A DNA stretch of 15,451 nt, taken from Sedimentisphaerales bacterium. GTDB taxonomy: Bacteria > Planctomycetota > Phycisphaerae > Sedimentisphaerales > SG8-4. Shown here one piece after another: positions 13,276 to 15,451 of the stretch (position 1 is its first letter; each line of letters opens with the position of its first letter). Location of the stretch: positions 1-15,451 of the forward strand of contig JAFGCA010000093.1 in the NCBI GenBank assembly GCA_016932895.1, read 5' to 3'. The notes below the pieces were generated by a model. It had not been told where the DNA came from and did not search any database. It saw only the letters and a list, made by a program, of their open reading frames with translations. The position numbers and the translations under genes are program-made.

Positions 13276-14710
13276 TCGTTTTCGCGTCGAGATAGCCTTT
13301 GAGGGCCCGCACGGTGGATTTGGGATTGCTGACGACACCGGGCCCGCAGATACAGCCGCCCTCACACGACATGACCTCGATGAGGTTGCCCGGCGCCTTG
13401 CCCCGGGCAAACAACTTCAGTTGCTTGAGGCCCTTTTTCTTGAGGCCGTCAATCAGCACGGGCTGGACCGCAGCCCGTTGCCCAACGTAGTGTTTGACCG
13501 CCTCGGTCACTCCCTGCGTGACGGGGAAGCCTCGCCCATGCCGGGTCGCCGTGGTCACATCGAAGGAGGATTCGTCCAGTGTGGCCGTATCGATCTCGCG
13601 CGCCATGAAGAAGGCGCCGAGCTCTTCGTACGTCAGGACATAATCGACGTTCTCGTCGTGGATTCCCTCGAACTTCTTGGCGATGCAGGGACCGATAAAC
13701 ACCTTGACGGCATTCGGGTAATGCACGGCGGCCACCTCGGCCGTGTACGACATCGGCGTGCGCGTATGCGAGACGAATCGCTGGAAATCCGGCGCGTGCT
13801 TGGCCACCGCTTCGGTGTAGGCCGGACAGCAGGAAGTCCCCATCAGGCCGTCGCCCCCGTTCAACCGCTCGACGAACTCCTCGGCCTCGTTCCGGGCCGT
13901 CGTGTCCGCCCCGGCAGCGACCTCCATGACCGCGGAGAATCCCGCCTTCCGAATCGCCGCAATGGTCTGCTCGAGCACGCCGGGAAACTGCCCGACAATC
14001 GAAGGGGCGACCATCGCCACGACGGTCTTGCCGCTGCCGATGTGTCTGGCCACGTCGATGATCTGAGAACGCTCCATGATGGCGCCGAAGGGGCAGGCCC
14101 GCGTACACCGGCCGCAGAAAATACACAGCGAGTAGTCGATATATTCGCGGCCCCGGTCGTCCTTCTTGATCGCCCCCACCGGGCAACCCTCTTCACACGG
14201 CACCGGCTGGTACACGATCGCGTTGTAGGGACAAACGCCCTGGCAACGCCCGCAGTTGACGCACTTGACCGGGTCGATCTTCGCCCGGTCGCCCTGGAAC
14301 GAGATCGCCTCGCGCGGACAATTCACCGAACACGGGCGCGCCACGCAGCCGCGACAGGCGTCGGTCACGTAATAGTTGTTCTGCACGCACGCGCTGCACG
14401 CCTCGTCGATGACCGTCAGCACGGGCTCGCACACCGTCTCGCGCGCCAGAGCCTGCTGCACGTAATGCCTCAACGCCGGCGGGTCGTCCGGCTCATTCTC
14501 GATGCTGATGCCGAGGATCGCCATCAGTCGAAACGCGGTGACCGCCCGGTCCTTGTAAACGCAGCACCGCACCGCGTCCTTCTTGCGCGGATACAGCTTG
14601 CGCGGAAGATCGTCGATCTCGTCGTGCAGACGCCCTTCGAAAAACAGCTTCAAGACCTTGGCCTGCAATTCACGTCGAATATACGTCGCTCTGTTCTCAA
14701 GAACCAACAT
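13253..14710 (-). CDS. Monomeric [FeFe] hydrogenase, group B-like
   Basis: 485 residues; reversible reduction of protons to H2 at a binuclear iron H-cluster, presumably cytoplasmic with a ferredoxin partner. The three H-cluster motifs are present: L1 TSCCPAY (292-298), L2 GPCIAKKFE (340-348) and L3 EVMSCEGGC (445-453). L2 has Gly-Pro where group A enzymes usually have Met-Pro. The N-terminal third carries Cys sets: 105/108, 119/122/127/131, 150/153/156/160, 172/176 and 196/199/202/206, of which the third and last are classical 4Fe-4S sites. This layout fits the monomeric group B enzymes rather than the trimeric NAD-linked ones. The ATG at 14710 has GGAG at 14720-14723 and overlaps the preceding gene by 14 bp; an upstream TTG is less likely. 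The last residues are encoded by a REP-like repeat. Maturases HydEFG are not in the window. Confidence 0.92.
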   Translation of the reverse strand: MLVLENRATYIRRELQAKVLKLFFEGRLHDEIDDLPRKLYPRKKDAVRCCVYKDRAVTAFRLMAILGISIENEPDDPPALRHYVQQALARETVCEPVLTVIDEACSACVQNNYYVTDACRGCVARPCSVNCPREAISFQGDRAKIDPVKCVNCGRCQGVCPYNAIVYQPVPCEEGCPVGAIKKDDRGREYIDYSLCIFCGRCTRACPFGAIMERSQIIDVARHIGSGKTVVAMVAPSIVGQFPGVLEQTIAAIRKAGFSAVMEVAAGADTTARNEAEEFVERLNGGDGLMGTSCCPAYTEAVAKHAPDFQRFVSHTRTPMSYTAEVAAVHYPNAVKVFIGPCIAKKFEGIHDENVDYVLTYEELGAFFMAREIDTATLDESSFDVTTATRHGRGFPVTQGVTEAVKHYVGQRAAVQPVLIDGLKKKGLKQLKLFARGKAPGNLIEVMSCEGGCICGPGVVSNPKSTVRALKGYLDAKTKAGGRRL

Positions 14711-14987
14711 TGCCGGTGTCTCCGTCAATCAGTCGTCGGGCCCGCCGCTCGATTCGCGCCATGACCTTGTCCAACGTCGCCTCCGACAAAGTCTCGCCGT
14801 CGATTATCACAAAGGGCGGTTTGCCGTTGGCCTCGTCCTTGCACAGCTCCATGCAGGTCACGCCGACGATCTCCACCCGATCGCGCAGGGACCGATCCAG
14901 CAGATCCTCTATCACGATCAGATCCGCGGCGCCCATAATGTGGCACGCCGTCCCGACACATATTTGCACCTGTACTTTTGCGCTCAT
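14697..14987 (-). CDS. Thioredoxin-fold [2Fe-2S] ferredoxin-like protein
   Basis: 96 residues, about the size of a single NuoE-type C-terminal domain. Four cysteines in the order Cys10-x4-Cys15 (CVGTAC) and Cys45-x3-Cys49 (CMELC) are the cluster ligands of the thioredoxin-like [2Fe-2S] family. The sequence between them has the expected alpha/beta pattern, and GKPPFVIIDGETL follows as in hydrogenase- and NuoE-associated proteins. The ATG has AGGAG five bases upstream. The gene overlaps the hydrogenase start by 14 bp, so the two are probably made together, and this protein may pass electrons to or from it. That pairing is inference. Confidence 0.9.
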   Translation of the reverse strand: MSAKVQVQICVGTACHIMGAADLIVIEDLLDRSLRDRVEIVGVTCMELCKDEANGKPPFVIIDGETLSEATLDKVMARIERRARRLIDGDTGNVGS

Positions 14988-15029
14988 AGCGACTCCTGCC
15001 TTCCGCAGCCATCCGGGCCCTCGGCGCCC

Positions 15030-15451
15030 TCAACAGTATTCCACCGTGACCTCTTTGTCATGCTGGTTCAGCGCGAACACGATCTCTCGTATCAAGTTTT
15101 TGCGAATGGAAATGTGTTTGGACACATCGGGGTTCTGATAGAACTCGTTGATGCTCTGCCCCACGATGAAGTGAATGACGTCGGCGTTGAGAATCTCCCG
15201 CGCCAGCAGGACGGCGCCGTCGCGGCGCGCGGGGAGCATGGCCGGATTGAACTGGCACTCCTCCAGCAGCTCCAGCATTTTGGACATGGTGATGATCCCC
15301 TCGGTGAGCAAATCCACGCCCGGCAGCCCTCCAATGGGCGGCACCTCCGGCGTCACGGTCTTCATGTCCACGTCCACCTCCCGGCCGACGTGGCGCGCCA
15401 CGATGTTGCCGGTGGTCCCGCCGCAGACGATCTTGCGGGCGTTGGACTCCA
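15030..15451 (-). CDS. SpoIIE-type protein phosphatase, C-terminal part (starts outside the window)
   Basis: The last 140 residues of a larger protein, open to the window edge. The segment with CGGTTGNIVARHVGRE, then PPIGGLPGVDLLTEGI and a C-terminal helical region, fits the SpoIIE-family PP2C proteins that stand beside iron hydrogenase genes in anaerobes. The metal-binding residues of the N-terminal part are not in view, so activity cannot be judged. It ends 42 bp before the [2Fe-2S] gene, in the same direction. In such clusters it is thought to regulate the hydrogenase genes or proteins. The role here is not shown by the sequence. Confidence 0.75.
   Translation of the reverse strand, partial: ESNARKIVCGGTTGNIVARHVGREVDVDMKTVTPEVPPIGGLPGVDLLTEGIITMSKMLELLEECQFNPAMLPARRDGAVLLAREILNADVIHFIVGQSINEFYQNPDVSKHISIRKNLIREIVFALNQHDKEVTVEYC

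Noticed and set aside
13421..14764. A 447-codon plus-strand frame over the hydrogenase
   Set aside because: It is antisense to a protein with all H-cluster motifs and has no domain signature of its own.

Overview
The window is GC-rich, and every gene I can support lies on the minus strand, so transcription runs from high to low coordinates. The content points to an anaerobic Planctomycetota bacterium, most likely a Phycisphaerae-type lineage. That placement is inferred from gene order and protein style (a gspE-F-G-H-I-J-K-L-M-C-D order, a secretin with several inserts, a Gly/Arg-rich secreted protein ahead of gspE, and a monomeric iron hydrogenase). No rRNA or other marker confirms it.

Right end (about 13250-15451): a hydrogen-metabolism module. 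In transcription order it holds the C-terminal part of a SpoIIE-type protein, a small thioredoxin-fold [2Fe-2S] protein, and a Cys-rich monomeric [FeFe] hydrogenase resembling group B, with all H-cluster cysteines present. The last two genes overlap by 14 bp.

Middle (about 12647-13252): a 606-bp stretch with no confident gene. It holds two copies of a palindromic REP-like repeat, two terminator-like hairpins and very small ORFs that may be gene remnants. One repeat copy supplies the last codons and the stop codon of the hydrogenase gene.

Left four fifths (1-12646): one long type II secretion system operon. It starts with a secreted Gly/Arg-rich coiled-coil protein of unknown role, then gspE (ATPase), gspF (inner-membrane platform), gspG (major pseudopilin), gspH, gspI, gspJ and gspK (minor pseudopilins), gspL and gspM (assembly platform), a GspC-like protein, and two ORFs that together make up the secretin GspD. 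Genes are tightly packed and often overlap. No prepilin peptidase (gspO) or gspN is present.

The most unusual points are these. (1) The secretin is encoded as two separately exported polypeptides, and the break falls inside the low-complexity insert of one N domain, so the two halves could complete one domain in the periplasm. (2) A 167-bp AT-rich element between gspG and gspF has 24-bp terminal inverted repeats enclosing three hairpins, a cloverleaf layout like a MITE or structured RNA. (3) An imperfect inverted repeat is translated as part of an abnormally long GspJ leader peptide. Database searches could not be run, so family names rest on motifs and context.
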